This document shows, piece after piece, positions 47,696-60,900 of a stretch of DNA of 64,000 nucleotides. The notes under the pieces were generated by a model, which was not told the DNA's origin, made no database searches, and saw only the letters and a list, made by a program, of their open reading frames with translations. How positions within the stretch are numbered: the first letter of the stretch is position 1; each line of letters opens with the position of its first letter. Source of the DNA: Coprinellus micaceus (Eukaryota; Basidiomycota; Agaricomycetes; Agaricales; Psathyrellaceae); contig OX596340.1 of the NCBI GenBank assembly GCA_951394405.1, positions 1,054,001 through 1,118,000 on the forward strand. Direction: 5' to 3'. A program made the translations under genes and the position numbers.

Positions 47696-49507
47696 TTAGA
47701 TGTCCTGGGAGGTCTGGTAGGAAAGAGGAGAGGGACGGGGTGGAGAGCCAACCTTACGAGGCGAAATGAGGGGCTTGCAAGGAGAGTTACTACCTTCGGC
47801 GCAAGTAGCAGACGATGACGAGGGCTGAGGCGGCTTGGAGTGAAGGAACGGGGAGCGATCGCGCCACCTGGAAACACGGGGCGGACGATTCTCCTTCTCC
47901 GAGTCCGTATCATACTCCTCGGCGCTCGGAGCATCAGTTGAGGGGTCACTGACCCAGTAGGTATGCGAGCCACCTTCTGGGAATGTCTCAATGACCTTGA
48001 ACTTGCCCCCGACTCGATCCAATCCGGGGTAGCCCTTGAAGTGCGAACGGCGAGGCTGAGGCTTGTGAGCGTACTTGCGCGATGCCTTGGCAACGGCAGG
48101 AGCGATCTCGCGAGAAGCCTGCCCAGTGCCCAGACGAAGCTCGAGCTGAGCGAGATCGCGTTCACGCTCGGTAGCACTGACACGCTGCAATAATGCAAGG
48201 TTCTCGGCTCGAAGCCGGTCAGCGGCGGTGTGGGCGTCTCGGAGCTGCTCGCTGTAGTTGTGCAACTGAGCCGTCTGGAACGAATGAAGGGCTCGTTCTC
48301 CATCCCGAGCACGCAGCGCAGCAGGGTCGAAGGTGCCATTGAGCGTGTTGACGAGCTCGGCAGCTGGGCCACCACGAGTACGGCGAGCAGTCAAGACTGC
48401 AGTCCGATCGGAGCGAACCGTACCAGTACGAACGGGCTTCGAGGTCACTGCGCTAACCTCCACCTCAGACGACTCGTTCCCACCCTCATCCTCCAATCCC
48501 TGACCATCTTCCTCCCCCTCTCCTCCCTCCGAATCCTCGATGTCCCTCGTTCCCGCCTGCTTGTTAATCTCGTCGTCGATTTCTTTGGCGCGGGCAAGGT
48601 GGGCGGGCCGAACGGCGGTGCCTGTGCCCTTGCGTGTCTTGACCATCTGTAATTGGATGCTGATTAGATCTCAGTAACATAAAATAACAAGGCTGGGGTT
48701 CTACTCACCGACTTGAATTTCGCTTCAACGGACTTGGTGTCACGAACAGGGCGGCCGTTCTTCTTTGCCCAAGTCTTGAAGTGGCCGTGTACCTTCGCCC
48801 ACCCGTTTTGGCCCATCGGCTTGACCTTGTCGACACAGTTGTTGAGTGCAGCGATGTCCTCGGGAGTGTAGTTACCGGCACCTGCCGGACGCCCTCGCCT
48901 TGTGCTTGATCCACCGTTAGGTTCGTCGTCGTCGTCATCGTCGTCAGAGGATACGGCGATGGCCTTCCTCTTGCGAGAACGGGCCTTCTGACGAACACCA
49001 GCCACCTTGGACGCTGGCTTTGCACCGATCGCCGCGGCGACCGTTGGGGGATGTGTCAGGTCATTGTCGTTGGACAGGGGCAGTGGCGGAAGCGCAGGAA
49101 GAGGAGGTCGCAAGGGAGAGCGTTCTGGGGCGACGTTCCAGTCCGACGCTGGGCGGAGAGGGGGCAACCGAGGGATTTGGGCAGCTGAGGGGCCACCGAA
49201 CTGCTCGGAAACCTATCGGCACTTTGTCAAGTTGCGTATGAAGCTAAAAATCAAATCGAACATACATGAGAATGAGAATGGGGAATGATCTCATTGAGGG
49301 GGAGGGCAGGGAGTGATGGGCGGCCGTTGCGTTGAGGGAAGAGATTCTGGATCTGCGTCAACTTGACGGCTCGGTCACCAACACTTGATCATAACGACTT
49401 ACATGAGTCGGAGCGGGGGAAGACGAGTAGTGCTGTCCTTCTCGACCATGGGATGATGAAGTAGGATATAAAGGAGGGTAGGGAGGCTGAGAAGGCTGGT
49501 AGGACAT
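47696..49507 (-). CDS. Second Harbinger-element protein, MADF/SANT-like, copy 1
   Basis: Four exons (49507-49403, 49352-49266, 49212-48709, 48646-47696), all in phase 0, give 548 residues. The N-terminus is Pro, Ser and His-rich. A basic and acidic region (KARSRKRKAI then a run of Asp) precedes a helical DNA-binding-type domain, from YTPEDIAALNNCVDKVKPMG through GQNGWAKVHGHFKTWAKKNG to TKSVEAKFKSMVKTRKG, near residues 165-245. This resembles the Myb/MADF-type partner proteins of PIF/Harbinger transposons, which bind element ends and help import the transposase. A coiled coil (about 350-400) and a charged tail with DTDSEKENRPP follow. Assignment as partner rests on domain type and position inside the element. 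Confidence 0.8.
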
Positions 49508-50104
49508 AATGAAGGTGATCAGATGGATGGACAGAAGAGTAAGGGAAAATTGAATGATAACCCACCCCCGCAGTGTCCAGCCTTTATATGTCGATACCAA
49601 CCCTTCGGAAGGCAGCACCCGGTGGCCTCCTCCACACCAGGAAATGTGCTGTGCATACTACGTTGCCTTGCTGACGAAGTTGGTGGTGCTGCTGAGGGAT
49701 AGAACTGAATAGAAAATGACCAGAAAAGGGTTGGAAAATTCGAGTTGAGCTATATTGAGGTCACATTCGACCATGCTTACCAACTACACCGTCTCCTTGC
49801 TCTCAGAGGCGCTCTACCACGAGGCATTATCCTCCTTTTCGAGTCGCTCCGTCCATTCTAATCTGCAGGGTCCTTCCAAATCTTGCGCTACCCAGACCTG
49901 CTGAGTTGTGAACGGCGATGAGGATGACCAAGCTCAGAGAAAACAATTGAGTCGCCATCCATGCTGTGTGCGCTGGAGCGATGCCGCTTTCCGAAAGGAA
50001 GGCAAGCGCAGATGGAAGTGCAAAGGAGAGAGAGGTAGGGATCCATTGCGCGTCAGTCGGCTAACAGCACGACGCGTGTGAGCCGGGATGGCCAAATAAG
50101 GTAG

Positions 50105-50281
50105 TTGAACGTTTATTCGAGCGTCTCTCAATCTATTCGGGGGGTCCTGACCCTACGAATAGATTCCGTTTTATTCAGACCCTCCTCCATCAAAATTTCA
50201 GCGCCCATGTCCCGGCACGTCGGCTTGGGGGTTCTACAGGCGCCGATTTATTCAGAATCTATTCAGATATATTCAAAAAGG
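50105..50281. repeat. Subterminal TATTC-motif cluster, right end of copy 1
   Basis: Between the second gene's promoter and the right TIR, TTTATTCGAGC, AATCTATTCGG, CGAATAGATTCCG, TTTATTCAGACC, TTTATTCAGAATC, TCTATTCAGA and TATATTCAAA occur in both orientations. The left end has GAATAGATTCTGAATA near 46054-46070. Such clustered words are likely transposase or partner-protein binding sites. The same cluster recurs at 54480-54656 in copy 2. Confidence 0.7.
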
Positions 50282-50483
50282 CTTATGGCAAGTCACCCAC
50301 TGGGTGACTTGCCATAAGATTAAAATATGTTTTCCCAATAAACCACGCTGTCATCGGAGTTCGAAGTTGGACTAAAATAGTCGGGGCAATAAACCATAGC
50401 GCCCATCGCCCGATTATTGATTAGATGTCGAATAGATTCTGAATATCTGCTTTGTCCCGAGTCCTCTGCCTATCGCCGGTATC

Positions 50484-51849
50484 ATGAGCATTCAACACCA
50501 CCAGCCCTGGGATAGCGTCATCGAAGACGAGGAATGTGACGAAGAATACCTTCGACTTCTCCTCATCGCCGTCGCAGCCATCGTGACTCTCGCAGAAGAG
50601 GGTCGTATTCGACAGGTTGCGTTGCGAAACCCTAACCGCCTCTACCTCACTCGCTCTCAATTGCTCCCCGATCCGAGGCAGGATACACCATGGACAAGGC
50701 TATTCAAAAGCGGAAGCGACAGGGCTTTCATCACCACTATGGGATTTGATCCCGCAACCTTCAATCTTATCCTCTCATCCGGGTTTGCCGAGGCCTGGTA
50801 CGAGACCCCCATCCCACGGCCGGACGCTCGCGGGGAAGGGAACACGCGCCCAGGACGCCGATCTTTGGATGCCGCAGGCGCGCTGGGGCTTACCCTCCAC
50901 TACCTCAACTCTACGATGCGGGAGACCTCGTTGCAACAGATATTTGCGTTGATCCCAGCCACAGTCTCGCGGTACATCACATTCTGCCTTGAGATTCTCC
51001 TCCGTGTCCTCAGAGACATCCCCGACGCACGGATCTTGTGGCCAGCAGGAGATGCCTTTCCGGCACTCAGTGCTCTCATCCAGGAGAGGCACCCCCGTCT
51101 CCATGGGGCATTTGGAAGTATCGACGGCCTGAACCTCCTCCTCCAGGAATCTCAAGACCAGGACCTAGAGAATGCGACGTACAACGGGTGGACGTCCACC
51201 CATAATGTAAGCTCGGTCCTCGTGTACTCTCCTCGAGGTGCGTATGCAGTCTGTGGTGTTGGACCAGCTCAGGTGCTGACAGATGAGGCTAGGCGATATT
51301 ATTGCTTGCAATTTAAATGCGCCGGGTAGCTGGCACGATGCTCACGTTGCTCGGCCTATTTACGTACGATTGGAGGAGCGGACGCCCGATGGATATTACC
51401 TAGTGGCCGATACCGCCTTTCCCAAGGGCACTCAAGATATTGCCGGTCGAATCGTGTCCCCTTTAAAGTCCAATAATCGCATATCCGGCACCGAAGAGGA
51501 GATCGCAGAGGCACTGCAATACAATCGAGAGCTCCTGTCTTACCGCCAAACAGCAGAGTGGGGAAACAGGGCACTGCAAGGTGCATTCGGGCGACTGCGA
51601 ATACCTTTGGAGGTAAATAATATGGATCGGCGGGGTGACCTTCTGGAAACGTGCGTACGGTTGCACAACCTTCGGACGCGCCGAGTGGGGATCAACCAGA
51701 TTCAGCAGGTGTATGAACCTTGCTGGACCCGGACTGATGCTGATCTTCGGATATGGAATGATTTTGGTAACGTCCTATTTTCCGACCAACGGAAGAACGA
51801 TCGAGTTTCGCGCTATCACATTCATGTCGAGTACGATGTAGATACTTAG
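50484..51849 (+). CDS. PIF/Harbinger DDE transposase, copy 2
   Basis: Exons 50484-51237 and 51293-51849, 436 residues, the same protein as the copy at 46109-47474. All three catalytic acidic residues and the 55-nt intron are preserved, so both copies could be active. The lack of any difference suggests very recent duplication. Confidence 0.93.
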
Positions 51850-52070
51850 CTGTGATCCATTGGAACCGAGAACTAAATGGTATTCCTTGTAAAGACAGTG
51901 GGTAAAGGACGACGACAGTTGGATCCATAGACACAAACAAGCAACGACAACAAAACCGGGAGGGAACAACAGGGCTACGAGTCATGACAGGATCTGAGAA
52001 AGGAGTGACAAGAGTTGGACGGGTATATAATGGGTCAGGGTGAGAAGGGATGTACGGGGTTATGAAGGTA

Positions 52071-53882
52071 TTAGATGTCCTGGGAGGTCTGGTAGGAAAG
52101 AGGAGAGGGACGGGGTGGAGAGCCAACCTTACGAGGCGAAATGAGGGGCTTGCAAGGAGAGTTACTACCTTCGGCGCAAGTAGCAGACGATGACGAGGGC
52201 TGAGGCGGCTTGGAGTGAAGGAACGGGGAGCGATCGCGCCACCTGGAAACACGGGGCGGACGATTCTCCTTCTCCGAGTCCGTATCATACTCCTCGGCGC
52301 TCGGAGCATCAGTTGAGGGGTCACTGACCCAGTAGGTATGCGAGCCACCTTCTGGGAATGTCTCAATGACCTTGAACTTGCCCCCGACTCGATCCAATCC
52401 GGGGTAGCCCTTGAAGTGCGAACGGCGAGGCTGAGGCTTGTGAGCGTACTTGCGCGATGCCTTGGCAACGGCAGGAGCGATCTCGCGAGAAGCCTGCCCA
52501 GTGCCCAGACGAAGCTCGAGCTGAGCGAGATCGCGTTCACGCTCGGTAGCACTGACACGCTGCAATAATGCAAGGTTCTCGGCTCGAAGCCGGTCAGCGG
52601 CGGTGTGGGCGTCTCGGAGCTGCTCGCTGTAGTTGTGCAACTGAGCCGTCTGGAACGAATGAAGGGCTCGTTCTCCATCCCGAGCACGCAGCGCAGCAGG
52701 GTCGAAGGTGCCATTGAGCGTGTTGACGAGCTCGGCAGCTGGGCCACCACGAGTACGGCGAGCAGTCAAGACTGCAGTCCGATCGGAGCGAACCGTACCA
52801 GTACGAACGGGCTTCGAGGTCACTGCGCTAACCTCCACCTCAGACGACTCGTTCCCACCCTCATCCTCCAATCCCTGACCATCTTCCTCCCCCTCTCCTC
52901 CCTCCGAATCCTCGATGTCCCTCGTTCCCGCCTGCTTGTTAATCTCGTCGTCGATTTCTTTGGCGCGGGCAAGGTGGGCGGGCCGAACGGCGGTGCCTGT
53001 GCCCTTGCGTGTCTTGACCATCTGTAATTGGATGCTGATTAGATCTCAGTAACATAAAATAACAAGGCTGGGGTTCTACTCACCGACTTGAATTTCGCTT
53101 CAACGGACTTGGTGTCACGAACAGGGCGGCCGTTCTTCTTTGCCCAAGTCTTGAAGTGGCCGTGTACCTTCGCCCACCCGTTTTGGCCCATCGGCTTGAC
53201 CTTGTCGACACAGTTGTTGAGTGCAGCGATGTCCTCGGGAGTGTAGTTACCGGCACCTGCCGGACGCCCTCGCCTTGTGCTTGATCCACCGTTAGGTTCG
53301 TCGTCGTCGTCATCGTCGTCAGAGGATACGGCGATGGCCTTCCTCTTGCGAGAACGGGCCTTCTGACGAACACCAGCCACCTTGGACGCTGGCTTTGCAC
53401 CGATCGCCGCGGCGACCGTTGGGGGATGTGTCAGGTCATTGTCGTTGGACAGGGGCAGTGGCGGAAGCGCAGGAAGAGGAGGTCGCAAGGGAGAGCGTTC
53501 TGGGGCGACGTTCCAGTCCGACGCTGGGCGGAGAGGGGGCAACCGAGGGATTTGGGCAGCTGAGGGGCCACCGAACTGCTCGGAAACCTATCGGCACTTT
53601 GTCAAGTTGCGTATGAAGCTAAAAATCAAATCGAACATACATGAGAATGAGAATGGGGAATGATCTCATTGAGGGGGAGGGCAGGGAGTGATGGGCGGCC
53701 GTTGCGTTGAGGGAAGAGATTCTGGATCTGCGTCAACTTGACGGCTCGGTCACCAACACTTGATCATAACGACTTACATGAGTCGGAGCGGGGGAAGACG
53801 AGTAGTGCTGTCCTTCTCGACCATGGGATGATGAAGTAGGATATAAAGGAGGGTAGGGAGGCTGAGAAGGCTGGTAGGACAT
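52071..53882 (-). CDS. Second Harbinger-element protein, MADF/SANT-like, copy 2
   Basis: Exons 53882-53778, 53727-53641, 53587-53084 and 53021-52071, 548 residues, the same as the gene at 47696-49507. It is convergent with the transposase of the same element, with about 220 bp between the two stops. Confidence 0.8.
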
Positions 53883-54911
53883 AATGAAGGTGATCAGATG
53901 GATGGACAGAAGAGTAAGGGAAAATTGAATGATAACCCACCCCCGCAGTGTCCAGCCTTTATATGTCGATACCAACCCTTCGGAAGGCAGCACCCGGTGG
54001 CCTCCTCCACACCAGGAAATGTGCTGTGCATACTACGTTGCCTTGCTGACGAAGTTGGTGGTGCTGCTGAGGGATAGAACTGAATAGAAAATGACCAGAA
54101 AAGGGTTGGAAAATTCGAGTTGAGCTATATTGAGGTCACATTCGACCATGCTTACCAACTACACCGTCTCCTTGCTCTCAGAGGCGCTCTACCACGAGGC
54201 ATTATCCTCCTTTTCGAGTCGCTCCGTCCATTCTAATCTGCAGGGTCCTTCCAAATCTTGCGCTACCCAGACCTGCTGAGTTGTGAACGGCGATGAGGAT
54301 GACCAAGCTCAGAGAAAACAATTGAGTCGCCATCCATGCTGTGTGCGCTGGAGCGATGCCGCTTTCCGAAAGGAAGGCAAGCGCAGATGGAAGTGCAAAG
54401 GAGAGAGAGGTAGGGATCCATTGCGCGTCAGTCGGCTAACAGCACGACGCGTGTGAGCCGGGATGGCCAAATAAGGTAGTTGAACGTTTATTCGAGCGTC
54501 TCTCAATCTATTCGGGGGGTCCTGACCCTACGAATAGATTCCGTTTTATTCAGACCCTCCTCCATCAAAATTTCAGCGCCCATGTCCCGGCACGTCGGCT
54601 TGGGGGTTCTACAGGCGCCGATTTATTCAGAATCTATTCAGATATATTCAAAAAGGCTTATGGCAAGTCACCCACTATCAAGCCTCGTGCCCATTTAATT
54701 CTCGACTGCTCTGCCGCCAGGAACAAGGGGCACGGAAACATTGCGGAAGCACTCTGGGGCGAAAGAGATGAGCAGCGAAATGGAGGTTAAATAGAGAGGT
54801 AGAGCCGGAACACTATACAATATACACCAAGAAATGCACAGGTGGGAAGACTACAAAAACAGAGGCGACAAGATTACAGTCCATGAGGGATGGGGGTGGT
54901 CATACAGTACT

Positions 54912-57900
54912 TTATGTGGTAGGGGCTGGTCGCCGAATCTGCACAGGCTTTCCAGGAGCTTCGCCTTCTGCAGGTTTCAATCGCTTCGCGAGCGAATCCT
55001 CCCCAGGACCAGCATCTCCATCCTCTCGAGGTCGCTTTGGAGCAGCGCCACCAGCGGATGCAGCAGCGGCAGCAGCAGCACCCATGATAGAGACACCTCC
55101 TGACAGCGGTGTTGTTTGCCGGGTTGGGAGAGCACGATTGGGCAAGCCTCGAGGGGCACCACGCGGAGCGCCACGGCCGCGAACGGCTGGTGCACCCCCA
55201 CGCGCTGTTGTGGCAGGGGCAGAAGCTGCTGCTCCGGTAGGATGGGGTCGTTTGGGAAGGCCTCCAGTTGCGGCTGCCCCCGTGGACGGACCTGCAGCGG
55301 GGGGCTTGGCTTGGGTAGGCCCAGGTCGAGGCGCGACTGGAGCAGGTTTAGGCGCGGTCGCAGCCGGTGTGGTGCCAGCAGCCGCAGGCTTCGCTTGAGC
55401 GGGGAGGGCGGTGGGGGTAGTTCCCGTCGAGGCCAAGCTGCCAACGGGCAGCGTCCCACTCGCTTCCCACTCCGTGATCTTCTGCTCGAGTTCCTTGACC
55501 CTCTTGATGTTTTTGATCAGTTGGCTTTCCTTGATCTTCCACTTGAGGTTGTTTTCGTTGCGCCCATCGTCCAGGGCTTTCGCGATATCCGCAGCCTGCC
55601 CATCCTTCAGCTCCTTCAGCTCCTTTTCTAGCTCCCGGACCCTGACATTGGCGTCCGCGCCGGATTGCGTAGCCCCCGCCTGGGACACGGCAGAGGCAGC
55701 TTCCTGCTTAGTCTTCTCGATGACAGCCTGCAGCGCCTGTACTTGGGCATGGTGTTGCTTCTTGAGGACCTCGACCGCGGCGGCATGCTTTTTAATCAGG
55801 TCTTCGGATGGCGCAGCATTTGACGTTCCCGCTGACGCCGCGGCGGCGGCCTGAGCCTTTGCCTGCGCGAGAGCTGCTTCGTGCTTTCGCTGTTCTTCGT
55901 TGACTTGGTTCGTGACGGAAACAAGGCGAGCTTGTAGCTTATCCTATAGGAGATCGGTTTTAAAAGGGGGGTACCATAACAGGCGTGTACACTCACGTTA
56001 GCGAGCTTGAGGTTCGCAGTCTTTCGTGCCTGTTCCTCGAGATCCTTCAGCTTCTCAGCCGTCTCCTCTCGAGCCTTGATGAGCTCCGCCTTTTCAGCCT
56101 CCCAACTGGCTGGGGCCTCTCCGCCAGTAGCTGCTGGCTGAGCAGCAGCTGCTTGTGACAAAGATTCCTTCTCAGCGGCGAGCTTCTCGTTCTCCGCTTG
56201 TAGCGATGCCTGCGGCTCAAATCAGAAACAGCCAGAGATGTGAGAAGCGTAATACTTACGATCTGAGCCTCCTTCTCCTGAAGCTGCTCGGTAAGGTCGC
56301 TAGCCGGTTGGGCGGCAGCGCCCGCCGCCTCCAACTCCGCAATCTTCGCGTTCAGCTTCAGCTTCTCCTCGTTGAACGCCCTCCTCTCCTCATTCATGGA
56401 AGCAATCCTCTCCTTCCAGTTCGTATTTGCCTTGTTGATTGCCTCTTTAGCTTTGGCGTGGTTCCTCTCGGCGAGTTGAAGCTACATTGGTAGGATAGCT
56501 TGTGAGTCCCTTAGGCTTAAAAACACACCAGCGAAACATACCTTGCTCGTTTGCTCCGCAAATTCAGAGGTCTTCTTCGCGAGTTCCTCCTCAGCTGCTT
56601 TCTGAGCCTTCTGGGCCTCCTCGACGTGTACCGTCAACTTGGCAACCTCGTCCTTCAGGTTTTGAAGCTCGACGGGATCAGCACGGTCATACTAAAGGCC
56701 ATTCGTCAATTTAGTCTTCCTACCTTGAGTTGACGGAGAGACTCACCTTGGTCAACAACTGCTTATTCCTATCCTGCCAACCCTGGCACTCCTGCTCGAG
56801 TCTCTGTACAGTTCCGTTAGCCGCCTCCAACTCAGCCTGAGCCGTCCGCGCTTGGATCTGAAGAGGCTCCAACTGTGCTGTCAATCCTCTCATCTTAATC
56901 TCCAACTGCCTCGCCTTCTTCGCATGGTTCTCGCTCTCAGCGCGCAAAGTGGCATTGCTCTCGCGGAGAATGTTAAGCTGGTTGATACGCTCGACGAGCT
57001 CGGCGTGTTGAGCAGCGGAAGCAGCGCTCTCCACAGCGCGTTCGCGCTCCTCAGTGAGACTATCCCGAGCTTCTTGCAATGAGGTGGCGAGGTGGTCGAT
57101 TTGGGTCTTCTGTCGGGCATTCTCCTGCTTGCTGAGCTCGAGCTGGAGGTCGACGATTTCCTTCTCTTTGCGGAGGTAGGAAACGACAGAACGGAGTTCC
57201 GCGAGCTTCGTATTCACATCCTCGGATTCTCCTTCCCCTGTGGTGGCGGTGGTCGAACCTTCGGCCGTGGCCCTGATGCGAGAAGCCTGGGAGCTGACGC
57301 TTTCGAGATGCTGATGAAGGATCGAGTTCTGGGAAGAAAGGTCCTGGCAACGCGTCTTCAAGTCAGAGATTTCCTTATCGAGAGTCTCCTTTTGCGACTT
57401 CCAGCTGTTCTCCGAAGCGGACAGTTTAGCCTGGGCGGTCTCGGCAGCGGACTTGTTCTCGCGAGCCTCGTTCCTAGCAGCATTGACGTCCTTCTTGAGC
57501 CGATCGTTGGCTTTGATGGTCTCTGCATGGGCAACAACTTCGTGGGTGTACTTTTCCTCCGCCGCCCTAAGACGCTCCTCAGCCAAACGGATGCCCTCCT
57601 CTCTTGATGAACGGTCGGCCTCGAGATGTTTGTCCGAAGTCGTCATGTCGACGATGGTGTCTTCCAACGTCTTCTTGTCGTTCTTCCAGGCGGTACGCTC
57701 TTCGTCAAAGGTCTTCTGCAAAGTGACATGCTGGTCGCGGATTTGACCCAGCTCAGTGGTAGCGTTGGCAAGCTTCTCTTCGAGAGCCTTGAATTCAGAC
57801 TACGAGAAATCAGCAACTGCAATAACACACTACGAAGTAACGGTCAGTGGCTTACCTCGCGGTGGGCAAGCTGGTTCTCGGTCGACGCCTTGTACTCGTC

Positions 57901-60900
57901 GAACGTGGCGTTGAGGCTCGAAAGCGCAACCTCATTGGCGTGGCTGATATTCTTGAACTGCTGGACATGTCCACGAGCAGTCGCAAGGTCAACTTCAGCG
58001 ACCTTCAACGCGGACCTGAGCTCGGCGACTTCCTGCTCGAGTTGTTGCTCGCGGCTCAGGTCGGGATCGACAGAGGTAGCGGCGGATGCAGCAGCAGCGG
58101 AGGTGGCGGGCCGTCGTTCGTAAACACCGAGCTTCTCTTGGTTGCCCTGGAGCTGCTTGGTGAGGTCTGCGACGCGGTCTTCGAGGTGTTTCTTGCTGGT
58201 TTCGGCGCCAATGAGGGCTTCACGGGTCTTGGAAACTTCCTCGTTCTGAAACACCAATGTAAGAAAGGAACGGAAAAACCGGATAGAAAGAGTAAACTTA
58301 CAGCCTTGTCGAGACGAGTTTGCAACTCCTTAGCCTCGAGCTCCTTCTGCAAGGTCAAATGACGGACAGTATCACGCTCACGGCTAAGCTGCGTGCGGAG
58401 ATCCTGCGTCTGACCCTCGAGCATCTGCAACTGACCCTCCAACCTCCTCCTATCATTCTCACCCGACCTCTCAAGATCGCCATGCATCCTCTGAATATTC
58501 GTCATCAACCCAGCCAAATGCGACCTCTCCATGCTAAGCGCCTTATTCTCGTCCACCAGCCTGCTTTGCACAGTCGCCCAGATGTTCTTCTCAGCGCGGA
58601 GGTTCGCACACTCGTTGCGAAGTTGCTCGAGGCGGCCGTTCGAAACGTGGAGTTCCTCGCTGACGCGGTTGCATTCGATGTCGACGCGGGTGTACTGGTC
58701 GAAGAGTTGTTGGTTGCGCTTGGATAGTTCGTCGAGCTGTCGGTCCCGGACTTGGTAATCGTCTTGGTGGATCCTCAGACGGTCGTTGAGGAACTCGACC
58801 TTGGCGTTGGCCTTCGCCAGTGCGGCGCCGAACTCATGAGACTCCCGCTCGGCGACGATAAGCCTCTCCCGCAGCCTCGTCGAGTCCACACCAATCTCCG
58901 TCTTGTACGCCTCGAATTGGTTCTGGACCTCCGCAAGCTGACCAGCGACCTCACTATCGTCCGCAGGCTCGACAGCCATTGCCATTGTCGACCTCTGACC
59001 GCCATTCGCTCTGTCCAACATCAACCGTAACGTATCCCGCTCCTTGACGTAGCCCTGGATGAGAGACGCGGATCGTCTCTTCTCCTCCACTAATGTCTCG
59101 TCCAAAGTCACCATCATCCGACGCGCCTCCTCGATCGCCGCAGCCTGGTCCGCCTCCATCGCCTCCTTATACTCCCGCTCCTCGCTCTCCATCTTCTCAC
59201 CCATCTCCCTCGTCACCTTCAAGAGCTTCTGGTTCTGCTCCTGCAAGCCCTCGATACTGCGGAAGAGGACAAGGTTGTTGGTGATGACTTCGTCGACGCT
59301 GGCAGCAGGAGCTGCGGGTAGCTCGAGTTCGTCGTCCATGGGGATGGTGGGGTCGTCGCGGCGGGTAATCTCGCGGAGGAGAGTCTGAACTTGCCGTCCA
59401 AGGTCGTCGAGTTGCTTCTGCAAGAGACCGTTCTCCTTGTTGAGGGCCTTGACCTTCTGGCCCTGGTCCTCTGCAATCTTGAGCTGCTCGTCGCGTTGGT
59501 CGAGAGCAACGGCGAGCTCGTTGGATAGATGAGTGGCTTCTTCCGAGATACGGTCGTACTCTTCGCGTTGTCGAGAAAGGATAGGCGCGCGTTCCTCGAT
59601 CTCGGCCAAGACTTGGCTCAGGGTCCTCTCCATCTGCTGGTGCTCCAGGCACTTGCGATCAAAGTCCTCTTGCAGCTTCACGAAGTCCTCGTAGACTTGC
59701 GTGAACGTCTTCCCGCCCTTCTGCGACCTGCTTGCAAGGGCGACTGTTGGGCTAATTCCCATCATACCGTCCTCCGTCCTATCCACACCGCCTGGCGTCC
59801 TGAAGGGCGTACCGGGGAGTGGCAAGTCGCCACGCCCCATACGGTGGACGACAGTCTCCAGTGTATCTATCCTCCTCTCAGCCTCCTCGCGACCCTGTCT
59901 CTCGCGGTCAATCTCCAGCTTGAGCGCGTTCTCCCTCCTCTCGGACTTCTCACCCACGGTCGCCCAATCCATCTCAATCCTCTGCACGATCTCCTTGGCC
60001 TGCTTCTCCCTCTCCTCCATCATTTCGACAAGCCTCTTCAACCCATTCGCCTCGCTCGCGTACTTGGATTCTTGCTCTGCGATTTGACCCTGGAGAGCTT
60101 GAACCTTGGAAAGGGCTTGCGTCAGCTGGTTGGTCTGAGCACTGTGAGCGGATTGGAGAGTCTGGAGGGTGGCCTTAGTCGTTGTGTGTTCCTGAGTTAG
60201 CGAGTCGTACGAAGATTGAAGTTGGAGCATTTCAGAGTGCTTTGTCCGTCGGTATTTCGAGTATTCATCGGCCTTGGCTGTGAGTTCAGCGCTTGAACGC
60301 TCAACTTCGGCTTGTGAAAGCTGCAGTTGCTGGGAGAGGGTATCGATTTTGAACTACAGGAGACGTGAGTTGTGCTCCACCACCGCATATATGCGCCCGT
60401 ACCTTTGTCGACGTCTCCGTTGACTTGAGTTCCCGGGCTTGTGACTCGAGAGCCTGATGTTCTTGACGAGCTTCCTTGAGGTTTGCGCGCAGAGTTTGAA
60501 TCTCCTCTGTGTATGCATGAATACCTGGGGGGTAGTGCCACGAAAACGCCACTCACCTTCGCGCTGAGAACCCTCCTCCTTCAAACGACTGATGACGCTT
60601 AGGAGTTCGCGCTTCTCCCGCTCACTGTCATCAAGACGGTGCTTGAATGACTCCACATCTGAGCTCGACGACGCTTGAGAGTTGGACAAGTGCGACACTT
60701 TCGACTTGAGACTAGCGTTCTCCTCCGCTGCAAGAAAACACGAGAACACGATGAGTTCGCGTTAAGAGAAAATGCATATGAATGGTATGAACCTAGTTTG
60801 TCGCGTTCCTGCTTCACTTGCTCCAGCTCTGAATGCACCGACTCCACATTATCCTCAAGATCCTTTGAAAGGCTCTCTTTGTCCTGCAGCGCCTGGTCCA

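Larger units (their letters stand above)
45927..50298 (+). mobile_element. PIF/Harbinger-type DNA transposon, copy 1 (4,372 bp)
   Basis: The ends are perfect inverted repeats GGGTGACTTGCCATAAG (45927-45943) and its reverse complement (50282-50298). They are bordered by a 3-bp target duplication ACT (45924-45926 and 50299-50301). The element encodes a DDE transposase on the plus strand and a second, convergent five-exon-style gene on the minus strand with four exons and a helical DNA-binding-type domain, the two-gene layout known for PIF/Harbinger. Both genes look intact, so the element may be autonomous. Copy 2 follows directly after the shared ACT. Confidence 0.93.
50302..54673 (+). mobile_element. 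PIF/Harbinger-type DNA transposon, copy 2 (4,372 bp), tandem to copy 1
   Basis: Starts right after the ACT at 50299-50301 and ends at 54673, followed by ACT at 54674-54676. Every base I compared is the same as in copy 1 at an offset of 4,375 bp, including introns and non-coding DNA. The arrangement is ACT-element-ACT-element-ACT. Confidence 0.93.

Noticed and set aside
47317..48375. 352-codon minus-strand frame inside the Harbinger element (repeated at 51692-52750)
   Set aside because: It is an alternative frame of the partner gene's last exon and extends into the transposase 3' end; Ser, Arg and Pro-rich with no domain.
59529..60200. 223-codon plus-strand frame opposite TPR
   Set aside because: Antisense shadow of coiled-coil coding sequence; Leu-rich translation comes from complementary Glu and Lys codons.
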